Assembly: GCA_964017185.1 (NCBI GenBank)
Contig: OZ024870.1
Span: 34,406,139 to 34,470,138 of the forward strand
DNA: 64,000 bases
From: Rugalucina vietnamica
Lineage: Eukaryota > Mollusca > Bivalvia > Lucinida > Lucinidae
Reading direction: 5' to 3'
Translations under genes and position numbers: made by a program
In this document: one piece after another, positions 11,658-22,241 of the stretch
Numbering within the stretch: the stretch's first letter is position 1
Layout of the letters: every line of letters begins with the position of its first letter
Notes under the pieces: generated by a model
Database searches by the model: none
Told to the model about the DNA's origin: nothing
What the model saw: only the letters and a program-made list of their open reading frames with translations

Positions 11658-13800
11658 CCCCGGATATTAGCTTGAGGGCGGTTCATTTTTTGAAAGGTCA
11701 AGGTCATCGAGGTCAAAGGTCAAATTTGTTTTTGTTTTTTTTTCTCTGTTTGTTCCCCTACTTCTCCCAGGTCCTTGGGCCGATCTTCACCAAACTTGGG
11801 TTTTAGCAACGTTTGTCTGTTTGTTTGTCTGTTTGTTCCCCTACTCCTCCCAGGTCCTTGGGCCTATCTTCACCAAACTTGGGTTTTAGCAACGTTTGTC
11901 TGTTTGTTTGTCTGTTTGTTCCCCTACTCCTCCCAGGTCCTTGGGCCTATCTTCACCAAACTTGGAGGGAAGGTGGAGGCCGGCCCCGGATATTAGCTTG
12001 AGGGGTTCATTTTTTGAAAGGTCAAGGTCATCGAGATCAAAGGTCAAATTTATGGGTTTTTTCTGTTTGTTCCCCTATTTCTCCCAGGTCCTTGGGCCGA
12101 TCTTCACCAAACTTGGTGGGAAGGTTGAGGGCGGACCCGGATATCAGCTCGAGGGGTTCATTTTTAAAGGTCAAGGTCATTGAGGTCAAAGGTAAAATTT
12201 CTGTACCTCGGCAGTCCTTCGTCCGCTTTGCATGAAACTTGGTGAGTGTATACAGGTTGATCGCTGATTAAGATTTATGGGTCCAATTGGGTCAAAGGTC
12301 ATCGAGGTCAAAGGTCAAATTTATTGGGGGGTTTTCTGTTGCCCCAGGTCCTTGGGCCGATCTTCACCAAACTTCGTGGGAAGGTTGAGGGCGGCCCCGG
12401 ATATTAGCTCGAGTGGTTCATTTTTAAAGGTCAAGGTCATCGAGGTCAAAGGTCAAATTTCTGTATCTCGGCAGTCCTTGGTCCGATTTGCATGAAACTT
12501 GGTGAGTGTATACATGTTGATCCCTGATTAAGATTTATGGGTCCAATTGGGTCAAAGGTCATCGAGGTCAAATTTATGTTGTTTTTTTTCTGTTTGTTCC
12601 TCCCAGGTCCTTGGGCCGATCTTCACCAAACTTCGTGGGAAGGTTGAGGGCGGCCCCGGATATTAGCATGAGGGGTTCATTTTTTAAAGGTCAAGGTCAT
12701 CGAGGTCAAAGGTCTAATTTCTGTATCTCGACAGTCCTTGGTCCGATTTGCATGAAACTTGGTGAGTGTACACAGGTTGATCCCTGATTAAGATTTATGG
12801 GTCCAATTGTGTAAGGTCATCGAGGTCAAAGGTCAAATTTATGTTTTTTTCTGTTTGTTCATCCCAGGGCCTTGGGCAGATCTTCACCAAACTTGGAGGG
12901 AAGGTGGAGGCCGGCCCCGGATATTAGCTTGAGGGGTTCATTTTTGAAAGGTCAAGGTCATCGAGGTCAAAGGTCAAATTTATGTGTTTTTTTTTCCTGT
13001 TTGTTCCCCTACTTCTCCCAGGTCCTTGGGCCGATCTTCACCAAACTTGGTGGGAAGGTGGAGGGCGGCCCCGGATATTAGCTCGAGGGGTTCATTTTTT
13101 AAAGGTCAAGGTCATCGAGGACAAAGGTCAAATTTATGTATCTCGGCAGTCCTTCGTCCGATTTGCATGAAACTTGGTGAGCGTACACAGGTTGATCCCT
13201 GATTAAGATTTATGGGTCCAATTGGGTCAAAGGTTATCGAGGTCAAAGGTCAAATTTATGTTTTTTTTTCTGTTTGTTCCTCCCAGGTCCTTGGGCCTAT
13301 CTTCACCAAACTTGGAGGGAAGGTGGAGGCCGGCCCCGGATATTAGCTTGAGGGGTTCATTTTTTGAAAGGTCAAGGTCATCGAGATCAAAGGTCAAATT
13401 TATGTTGTTTTTTTCCTGTTTGTTCCCCTACTTCTCCCAGGTCCTTGGGCCGATCTTCATCAAACTTGGTGGGAAGGTGGAGGGCGGCCCCGGATATTAG
13501 CTCAAGGGGTTCATTTTTTAAAGGTCAAGGTCATCGAGGTCAAAGGTCAAATTTCTGTATCTCGGCAGTCCTTGGTCCGACTTGGATGAAACTTGGTGAG
13601 TGTATACTGGTTGATCCCTGATTAAGATTTATGGGTCCAATTGGGTCAAAGGTCATCGAGGTCAAATGTCAAATTTATGTTTTTTTATGTTTGTTCCCCT
13701 ACTTCTCCCAGGTCCTTCTCGACGGGTAAAATTTACTAGTAAGCATAAATGTTTGCAATTTCTTTGCTTGCAGATGAATTATTTAGAGTCTCTGAAATAT

Positions 13801-14000
13801 NNNNNNNNNNNNNNNNNNNNNNNNNNNNNNNNNNNNNNNNNNNNNNNNNNNNNNNNNNNNNNNNNNNNNNNNNNNNNNNNNNNNNNNNNNNNNNNNNNNN
13901 NNNNNNNNNNNNNNNNNNNNNNNNNNNNNNNNNNNNNNNNNNNNNNNNNNNNNNNNNNNNNNNNNNNNNNNNNNNNNNNNNNNNNNNNNNNNNNNNNNNN
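13801..14000. other. Assembly gap (200 N)
   Basis: Exactly 200 N, likely a placeholder of unknown true size. It cuts exon 6 of CARD module A after 27 coding nt. Any downstream exons of that copy could be lost in it. Confidence 0.95.
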
Positions 14001-14190
14001 ATTTTGCATCTAAAACAACCCAAGAAAACTATGGATTTCTTAAGCAGAATTTTTCAGAATTTTCAATTGGGAATTTTTAGATCAATTGGGAATAAATATA
14101 CTTTTTGGCATTGGGAATGGGGCCCTATTTTGGCCCCAAATGAAGGCAAAAAGGAGCACTGTAACCAGAAGGAATCAAATATAGGCAACT
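14001..14190. repeat. Direct repeat of 17042-17210
   Basis: ATTTTGCATCTAAAACAACC, TTGGGAATTTTTAG and GGAATGGGGCCCTATTT recur in the same order at 17042-17210. This copy begins at the gap edge, so part of it may be missing. It could be an assembly-relevant duplication. Confidence 0.8.
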
Positions 14191-14301
14191 GCAGAAGAAA
14201 TGATTAAGACTCAATTTAGGCTCAATTGCAGCTCATAAAAAGATATGTTCAGATTCGGTAAAGAGATAAATAAAGGTTTGCTACTTTTCTCTTAAGCAGG
14301 G

Positions 14302-16031
14302 CTAATCAGCTAAAGGATATCTAACATTTAGCAGGCAGTACCTTATTTTCAGTTCTCTGAGCCTGCCCCCTCTATTCCAGGTGTACCCGGGTCTGTACTG
14401 CTTGATGTCTATGGTTGAGGTTTTCTTAGGCTTTGTCTTTTTCTCTCTGTGTCTTTTTCTTGCAGAACTCACAGGAATCTTGGATGTTGAGGGTAGCTTT
14501 ATATCTGTTTCACTAAAAAACAAGAGAGGTAGTGAGATATGGGTTGCTTGATGCCTTCCTGAGTGGCTATCCCTGGAGGACCGCAGGCTAAAGTCTTCCT
14601 TAACTTTCTTTTAGAAGATTCACTCCAGTACAGTGTCTCTTGACAAAGATAAATATCTGACCCCGGCACCAGGGATTACTTTGGCAATTTTGGGAAGGGG
14701 CCCTAGGGCGGCACCCGGACTAAGATATACCAGGGCATCTCATGGTTCACAGTACACAAGATAAATGTTCTCTAGTGATGCCCTGAAAAATTTGTTTTTC
14801 TTCCTTCTTCAGTTGTCGCATCTAAGACCACGAAAGAATTTATGGCTCTTATTTAAGTCAAGATCCAGAAGTATATGTTTTAGTATGCCTCTGTTCAGCT
14901 TCTTGTAAATAGTTTTAATGGCCCATCCTGAATGTTTTCAATCCTTTTGCTAAATTCAAATTAGCCACACACCCTACACCTGGAGTAATCTAAATACAGG
15001 TGACCCTATATGAAAACCCACCTTATAGGCAGAGGAATGTGGAAACATTTACCTTAACACAAAAAACAATCTTTCTCCTTCAAGTCAATACATAGATATT
15101 TATGCCTGGGCTTAAACAATTGACATTTATATCCGCTGAATGATACAAGGGTCAGCACAGTTTCTGGGGGGTGGGGTGGGGGAGACAACGTTTAATATCT
15201 CTGAACAGTGTGCAAATTGGGGGGAGGGGGGAGACAAAATTTAATATCTCTGAACAGTATGCGAAGTGAGGGTGAGCAAGATTTATTTTTTTCACAGTGA
15301 ATTTTCGTGTTTGAAAATGTGATGTGTAAGACTGTCCGTCAGGGCGTATAGCAGTTTAAAGAGACAGAGATACAACATTTTTTTCCCAGTTAGTACACGC
15401 ATGGCACTGAGGCTGTGTCCAGTGTTCCTTTTCGGTATTTTGGGAATGGGGGCGGGGGTTTATGGTCGATTCGCGACCTTTCTGTTCGCACCCTATACAT
15501 GTTCGCTACCTGACCTGTTCGCTACCAACGCGTTCTCTATCTGTACATGTTCGCTACCTGACATTTTCGCTACCTTACATTTTCGCTACCTGATTTTCTA
15601 AAATGTAAATGATAGGTTACAGAAGTGATGGTGAAGTCATATAGATCTATATCATATTTAATTTTGTTTCATGAAAATATGTACAAGAGAACTTTTATAA
15701 ACTATATTCATGGTTTAATACACAAAAAATAATGATCGGTGAAGCCTAAAAGGGTAATTACAGGTGACCGTGCAATTTTTTACATACAAACACTTTTACA
15801 CACACAATGTAGACAATTATAATTATTTATTTTAATATTTTCATAGACAATTAAAAGATGAGATATGCTGATTGAGGTTATAATTTTAGCATAAAATATA
15901 AATATGTTAAAAAGAAATGTACATTATAATTCTCCTAATAAAATAAAAATAAAACATGAGCAATGATTAAAACATCTCAAAAAGGAAGAAATGTAATTTA
16001 GCATATATTTAGTAATATACTGAAAATCAAA

Positions 16032-16062
<31 letters not shown>

Positions 16063-17728
16063 AAACACAAAAATATATAGATGGCATTAAAAATGAAATC
16101 ACAACATTAAAAATAAAATCCATTTTGCAAAGATTAACTTACTATAAAAAGGGAAGAAACGTAATTTAGCATAAATTATATTAACTATAAAATGAGCCGC
16201 TTCGTGAGAAAATGGGATTATTGCCTATACGAAAACAAAGGCGCAGTTCAGCTTCGCAGTAACTGCAAAGCTGATCAGCACCTTTGTTTTCGCTACATGG
16301 ATAATACAATTCCTGTTCTTCTTAAATCCGACTTTACGAGCTTCATAGCTGCTTCTGTGACTGTGCAGACCGGTTTGTGTCAGACCTGGTCGGAAACTCT
16401 GAAGACCGGTTTTATCGCGTCGCGGCAAAAATAAAAGGGAATGAATGAATGAATGAATGAATGAATGAATAGAAACACTAAGATATATAATGACATTAAA
16501 ATAAAATCAATGACATTAAAATAAAATCCAGTGCGCAAAGACACAGATCAGCATGTTCCTTTATTCTTAATTATTCTCGGCATTTGGTACAATGGACGGA
16601 CCAAGCCCGGCAATCTGACTGGATGCCCTTAAGCTTTTGGCTTCTATTTTATTGAAGATTTGGAATGGTCTACTGTGAAGTTTGGTAGTGAGTGAAAAAT
16701 TAACGGTCATAATTGGCGGGAAGCTGTGAGGTTCAGTAGTGAGTGAATAATTAACGGTCATAATTGGGCGGGAAGCCGCGAAAAACATAGTGGTAGCGAA
16801 CCGACTAGGGTCAATAAGGTGCGAAAAATACAGAGTAGCGAACGGACCAATGGGAGGTAGCGAACGGACTAATTGCGAACAAACCAGGTCGCGAAAGATC
16901 CTGTTACTGGGCGGGGCCTTCGGAATTGGGAAAAAAAAGCTAGAAATTGGGAAAAGTTGAAACATGATAGAAAGCCTAAAATGCACTCAAATAAATTATT
17001 ATCATGTCCTGAGATATAACAGAATCTATTTGTCTTTCAATAGGACATTTTGCATCTAAAACAACCCAAGAAAACTATGGATTTCTTAGTAGAATTTTTC
17101 AGAATGTTTAATTGGGAATTTTTAGTCATCAATTGGGAATAAAATATAATTTTTGGCATTGGGAATGGGGCCCTATTTCGGCCCCAAATGAAGGCAAAAG
17201 GAACACTGCAGTGTGTGACGCATTTGGAATGCTAAATACTGTGTATACAATGAAGATTGTAAACAACAGCTGAAAGTCTGAGCCTAACACATTGGCAAAG
17301 CCTGTACTTGGACTTTACACCTCAAGATCTAAGCTAGGTTTGATAAGGAACCTTTGTAAACAAGGTCAAGGTCTACAAGGTCCCTGCACATAATACTCAG
17401 AAATGAGGTTGTCACAGTATCTATAGATAGATAGATACAAACACTAAATATCCAAGATTCAGCTTTCATATTTTTTGTTCATTTCACCAGTTACTTCCCT
17501 TGAATGACATGTCCAGACTTACCAGTAATTTTTATCTGCTGGGACTGAGGAGACTATTGTTTGTGTAGCATATGGATTGTAATCACTGTCCTCAAGGCCT
17601 TGCTCTGCACGTGCCAACAGCCGCATTCTCTCAGCCTTGATCTGAAGCTGATTTCCAAGATCTTTCAAAATAGTCAATCTGCTTGGCTTTGGCGAATGGC
17701 CGCCTCCAATTTGAGCGTTCTCTGACAT
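14302..17728 (-). CDS. Small two-exon gene, unknown product (138 aa)
   Basis: Exon 1 is 17523-17728 (ATG at 17728, donor TACTG|GTAAGT) and exon 2 is 14302-14512 (acceptor TTTTTTAG). The phase fits (2 nt plus 1 nt) and the joined frame is 417 nt. The N-terminal part has a polar helix (GNQLQIKAERMRLLARAEQ); the C-terminal part has a basic stretch (ARKRHREKKTKPKK) that could be a nuclear signal, then a motif QYRPGYTWNRGGRLREL that looks conserved. I do not recognise the family. An alternative donor in exon 2 (AAG|GTACTG) would give a longer gene. An overlapping 86-codon frame begins upstream at 17891 and could be a regulatory upstream ORF or the true start after a sequence error. The gene sits between the two RLR copies in opposite orientation. 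Confidence 0.5.
16028..16065. repeat. (AAAT)n microsatellite
   Basis: About nine AAAT units inside the AT-rich middle of foldback FB4. Confidence 0.9.
16193..16434 (+). mobile_element. Palindromic MITE (copy 3)
   Basis: A full-length but diverged copy, beginning GAGCCGCTTCGTGAG and ending ACCGGTTTTATCGCGTCGC. The central hairpin CAGCTTCGCAGT / ACTGCAAAGCTGAT is present. It is nested in FB4, so it inserted after FB4 or was carried with it. Confidence 0.8.
16440..16471. repeat. (AATG)n microsatellite
   Basis: About eight AATG units immediately after the MITE end. Confidence 0.9.
17042..17210. repeat. Direct repeat of 14001-14190
   Basis: Second copy of the segment with CATCTAAAACAACCCAAG and GGGGCCCTATTTCGGCCCC. 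It flanks the FB4 region, in intron 1 of the - strand gene. Confidence 0.8.
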
Positions 17729-18473
17729 TTTGAGCCAAAGTTACAGTTTTATTTGCTGTTGTGATCAAATGACCTTTCTTTTCCAGTAAAAGGCCTTTTC
17801 CATCCATAAGATTTATTGAGGATTTGTGCGCTAATTCGTTAAAAAGAGCTGCCAAAATTTTTTTGTCCGGCTTGCCGCCATTTGTAAACATGCGAAGGGA
17901 GCTAACTCTCCCCCTCTAATATGCTATTGGTATAAACTCCGTGCGTCTCCGCCCTACACCTCTTACAGGCAGAGACCTCTAATTGTAACGTTGCAGAAAC
18001 TGACAATACTACACCAGGGGGGATGGGGCTTGACCGGAGGGGATATTAGTCCCGAGCTCTCACAAGAGAAGTAAATTTAGACACACAATCATCTGTCAAT
18101 TCAGCAGAGGAGATCAGAGAATCAGGGAGTTCATTCCAATCTCTAATAGTCTGGGGAAAAAAAAACTGTGTAAATAGGCATTTGTACTTGCTGAAGGTAA
18201 CTGAAATGCCAAGGAGTGTTGATTCCTACAACGCCTATTTTTGGGGATAAGGTCATCCGTGGGTATTTTTGCTCTCCCTGGCAGATATACTGCGGTAACT
18301 TATATTTAAGATGTAACGATACCTTCGACTAGTCATAAATGCGTGTCTATAAAACTTCTTTGTCACATGATAGTACTATATAACCTTTCTGGAGGCTATA
18401 TTGTGTGATCTTATCAGCTGCTGTTTTGCAGCTGTTTTTTGGCCAAACTGCGGATGTAGTGATATTTGAATAA

Positions 18474-18475
<2 letters not shown>

Positions 18476-18521
<46 letters not shown>

Positions 18522-18539
18522 TTGTTGTTGTTGTTGTTG
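18476..18539. repeat. Poly-T then (GTT)n
   Basis: A run of over 40 T followed by six GTT units, consistent with a retroposon tail on the - strand that expanded into a microsatellite. Confidence 0.85.
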
Positions 18540-20904
18540 AGCGATTTTTGGGTGTCCCTAAACAACGGAATATACCGTCATAAACATCCCATTTTGTGCT
18601 GCACTTGTACACGTCCTGGGTCGTTCTCTCGTCTGCTGAATGTGTTGGGGTCCACTATATGAGTTGTATTTGCATATGAATTAGTCTTGTTTTGGGGCAA
18701 ATTACAATGGGATTCTATGGGAACGATAATTATAGGTCTCTGTCAGGAGGGTAGGTTGGGGTAGGTAGGTGGACAGAAGCCTGGTCTTATGCTGGGTTTT
18801 TAATTTTCCCTGAGAATTTTCCTAAGACCCAATTCTTCTCGTCCGACCTTCGACTATACCATACTGCGAATTCTGTCCGAGTTTGTCTGATTTCCTTCCT
18901 TGAATCATCGAAGTAACAGCAATTATATGACATGACTTCTATTATTAAGTTGCCGTTTGAAACTTCTTTTGAAACAACCGATTGTAACTTCGCTCTGGGG
19001 AAAAAAGAAAGAAAAAACAAATCAGAAAAAAAAATCAGATAGATAGATGGCATTTGTTTTCCATACAGCATACAAGATGAGTGTACACATGCAACTTTGG
19101 AATCGTTTAATTCTTTTCGACACACACATCACGATTTCCGTTTTTCCAGCCTTATTACTTGAAATTCAATATTAAAATTATGCTTTTATTATGTTTCATC
19201 ACTTGTCACAAACAGATTTTTTTTCTTGTCAGTTTAGAAAAAAATATACGTGAATATACAACTAAAATGTAATGCGACAACCTACGCTGCATGCTTAATT
19301 TTTAATACAACCATGCTTCTATGAGTGCATAGGGCGTCAGCCTCTATGATATCCCTCTGTAAAGCTATTCATTTAAGACCGGATTTTCTTGTCTGTTGTT
19401 TAGCCCATTGGGTTTCAATTCTTCTGATCCAGATTTTCAGAGATGTTGTTTGCCTTTCCAGGAATCACCAATTATTTCCGGGCAGCATATTGTATCTGCG
19501 AGTCCTCGTTTTTTATTTTCCATGTCCGTGATGATTCATTGACTAGTTAGATATTCACCAAGGAGACCGAACAACTAACTAACTGTTGTGAACTTCTACA
19601 GAATTAAGCTAAAGACCATGGGTCCAGCCCCCAATAATTCATATTAATGAGCATTCCAAAGCGATACGTCTGTTATGGGTCTAAATGAAATTTTATACTG
19701 TTTGCACTTCTGATGTATATGTACTTCATATAGCTAGTAAGGTCTTCGAGCTGCTCACCCGGCTCACTATATGTTCTGTTTGCATTATTTAACAATAGTA
19801 CTAGTTCAGTTTTTTCCCACCCCAGTTTTTGGAGTGAGACTTAAGTTCTGATTGCGCGATCATTTCTGATATTACTGACAGACATCGGTAGGTTCGAGAG
19901 AACTTATCACCGGATCACACTAAAGAGGCCTTATCAGAGGGGTCTTACTAACTTACTGATATCTTACTGTCGTTGAAGCTTTTATATATACTCTTCGTCG
20001 AAAGTTTAGCATAATTATTTGTGTAAAAGGAGGCAAAATTATCTGGTTAGAACTAATCCCATTGAACAAATATTTCGACACAATTGTTCCTATTCGATGT
20101 CATGGTTACGGTGGAAGCAATCAGGGCTTTTACGGATTCAAAATCGGCAGTTAGTGAGATATTGAATGACAAAAGATATGTCACTAGTTTGAAAAAAAAG
20201 CTATTTTCGACACTTTTTTAAAATATTGTCTAAAAGAACTCAGTTTCAGTATTTTCAATCAAAAGTTATTAAAATCTTTAGACAGCAGATAGAATAATAA
20301 TGTGGTATAACATTATTATCATATTTTTTTAGAATTAGGCATTAGACATCCTTAAATACAAACTTGTTTTCAAAATGTTAAACACTGGCATTTTGCTATA
20401 ATTTCTTAACATGTTTGTTCCTTCAAGCCAGAAATGTCATTGTTTGATGCCAGGTCTCCACTTTTTGTTTATAACAGATCGTTCCAACATACTCTTCCTT
20501 GACATGGGATCAACTTTGTTCTGACGTAGCGTATAGTGTGCAAAATTCAGCATTAAGAAACACGGCTAATCATTAAAATAATGCATTATTAACATATCCA
20601 AAAATTACAAAATCTGATAGGCCATGCCGAGACAAAACTGTCGTTCGTACTTTGCTACGACACATGCTTTCTTTCTAAATCAATTAATGCTGAAGCCGTA
20701 ATATGCTTTGGGAATATTTTTCAGGGCATTTTACTTTAGCACTATAAAATTAGAATATGCTAAACTTTTGGCGAGGTGTATAGTCTCTCGACCCTTGCGC
20801 CATTTCCTGTCTTCTTTCCTGTCTTTATGCTCTCTGAAAAATGACCTTTCTCCCCGAATCCCTAAAATATGCGGCATCAGATCGCTGCTTACTCCCCCCA
20901 CCAA

Positions 20905-20971
<67 letters not shown>

Positions 20972-21092
20972 AGAAAGAAAGAAAATAAAAAAAAAGTAAA
21001 AAGTAAAAAATAAATAAATAAATAAAATAAATAAAAATAAAATATAAAACAATATAAATAAATAAATAAATTAATAAATTATTAATAAATAA
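20905..21092. repeat. (AAAT)n microsatellite, compound
   Basis: Pure AAAT units to about 20970, then GAAA and degenerate AAAT to 21092. Confidence 0.9.
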
Positions 21093-21567
21093 ATGTTCTC
21101 TGAAGGGATGATAAACTGAATAAAAAAAAATATCTCATTTGTATTGTACTGAATTTTCTTTTTTTTTTTTTTTTTTCAAAAAGCTTTAACTTGTTTTTCA
21201 TAGAAACTCTAAAATTAGAAACTGCGCGTCATATCGCCGATAATCGCTGGCTTTCGGCTGACATGCATACAATTAACCGTAAAACAGAGTACCATCGATT
21301 TTTGGGAAATGCAAAAATGAAACTGAAAGTAGATCAATTATAGGTAAGAAAATATTTTTCTTGAACATTTTTAATTAAGGGGTTTTAATCAGCTAAACCT
21401 TTATCTGTTTTCTATGTATCTGTTGAAAACGATCACATAATGTTCGGAATGTAGGCCTGGGAGTGTAGGTATCCTGCACGACCGTTTGGATCCTCTGTAA
21501 TTGTCAACTTTTCATTCTATTCGGACCAGTCATTTATAACCAGGTGGGAGGCCGGTTATTTTCAGGA

Positions 21568-21761
<194 letters not shown>

Positions 21762-22241
21762 TTTGGGGGTGTATAGTAACTAGCTGATCATTGATGACAT
21801 GAAAACGTTTTAATAGCTAGGTGATTTTCTTACTTTTAAATAAGTGGTTTTCAGGAACATGTATATGTATGATGCATCTTATCTGTATATCTATATTGCA
21901 GCAAAATACTATACAGTTCATTTTTGACCTAATGGGCTTTTAAGAACAAGTCAGTCACACCAGCAAATGATGAACTACAGTTTATATCACATTTCAGTCA
22001 TCTCCAAAAACTTTCTAGCTTGCCAGTGCCCTTGTCGTCTTCCAACCCTGCTTGTGGTTTCAGGAAGATTCACTGTGTATGAATCATCTTCCGAAAAATC
22101 ATGTTCAGATGTTTCCAGTTTATCTAGCGGTATTTCCAACTCTCCATCATTACCCAGTCACTCAAAACTTCTTGCTTTCTCTCCTTCTTTTTAAGTTTCT
22201 TGTTCATACAAACTGCTGCTGCTTATTTTAGCTATATGGGC

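Larger units (their letters stand above)
9945..13722 (+). repeat. AGGTCA-rich satellite array split by a LINE
   Basis: Tandem units contain CTTGGGCCGATCTTCACC, GGCCCCGGATATTAGCT, then a stretch with four AGGTCA or near-AGGTCA hexamers, and CATGAAACTTGGTGAGTG. Long units of about 260-270 bp alternate with shorter ones. Unit starts are near 9990, 11755, 11840, 11925, 12070, 12345, 12600, 12860, 13010, 13280, 13430 and 13700. The array is interrupted at 10062-11657 by a LINE and ends abruptly near 13720, just before exon 6 of CARD module A. ORFs read through it are repeat translations. Confidence 0.85.
4315..13800 (+). pseudogene. Truncated RIG-I-like receptor paralog (CARD module A)
   Basis: Six exons mirror the first six exons of the complete RLR gene at 27140: 4315-4465, 5468-5599, 6309-6886, 7195-7299, 8948-9153 and 13774 into the N gap. 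Splice phases match, and exons 2 and 4 have equal lengths (132 and 105 nt). Exons 1-3 encode two CARD-like alpha-helical domains (for example FRAFRFYLEKN and LLQALDDS, then [14 protein letters not shown]). Exon 3 is interrupted after AAVD by a 245-bp inverted-repeat insertion; subtracting it gives exactly 333 nt, the length of the intact paralogous exon. The insertion brings stops and a frame change, and I find no GT-AG pair that removes it in frame. No helicase exons follow the gap, so I read it as a broken or CARD-only copy. Content lost in the gap could change this. Confidence 0.75.
15463..16903. mobile_element. Probable foldback element FB4 (TTA target duplication)
   Basis: The left arm has TTCGCGACC, TGTTCGC and repeated TTCGCTACC; the right arm has the complements GGTAGCGAAC, GCGAAC and GGTCGCGAA. 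TTA is present at 15460-15462 and 16904-16906. The middle is AT-rich and carries AAAT and AATG microsatellites and a nested palindromic MITE (16193-16434). The arms are shorter than in FB1-FB3, so this assignment is weaker. ORFs inside are not genes. Confidence 0.55.
17900..21540. other. Intergenic, low-complexity rich
   Basis: I see no convincing exon. It holds a 40-nt poly-T at 18476-18520 followed by (GTT)n, an R2 fragment at 19806-19860, and a long AAAT-type array at 20905-21090. Short frames on either strand lack splice context or conserved motifs. Confidence 0.5.

Noticed and set aside
18787..19125. 112-codon - strand frame
   Set aside because: Low-complexity hydrophobic stretch from poly-A/T, no acceptor or donor in phase, no recognisable motif.
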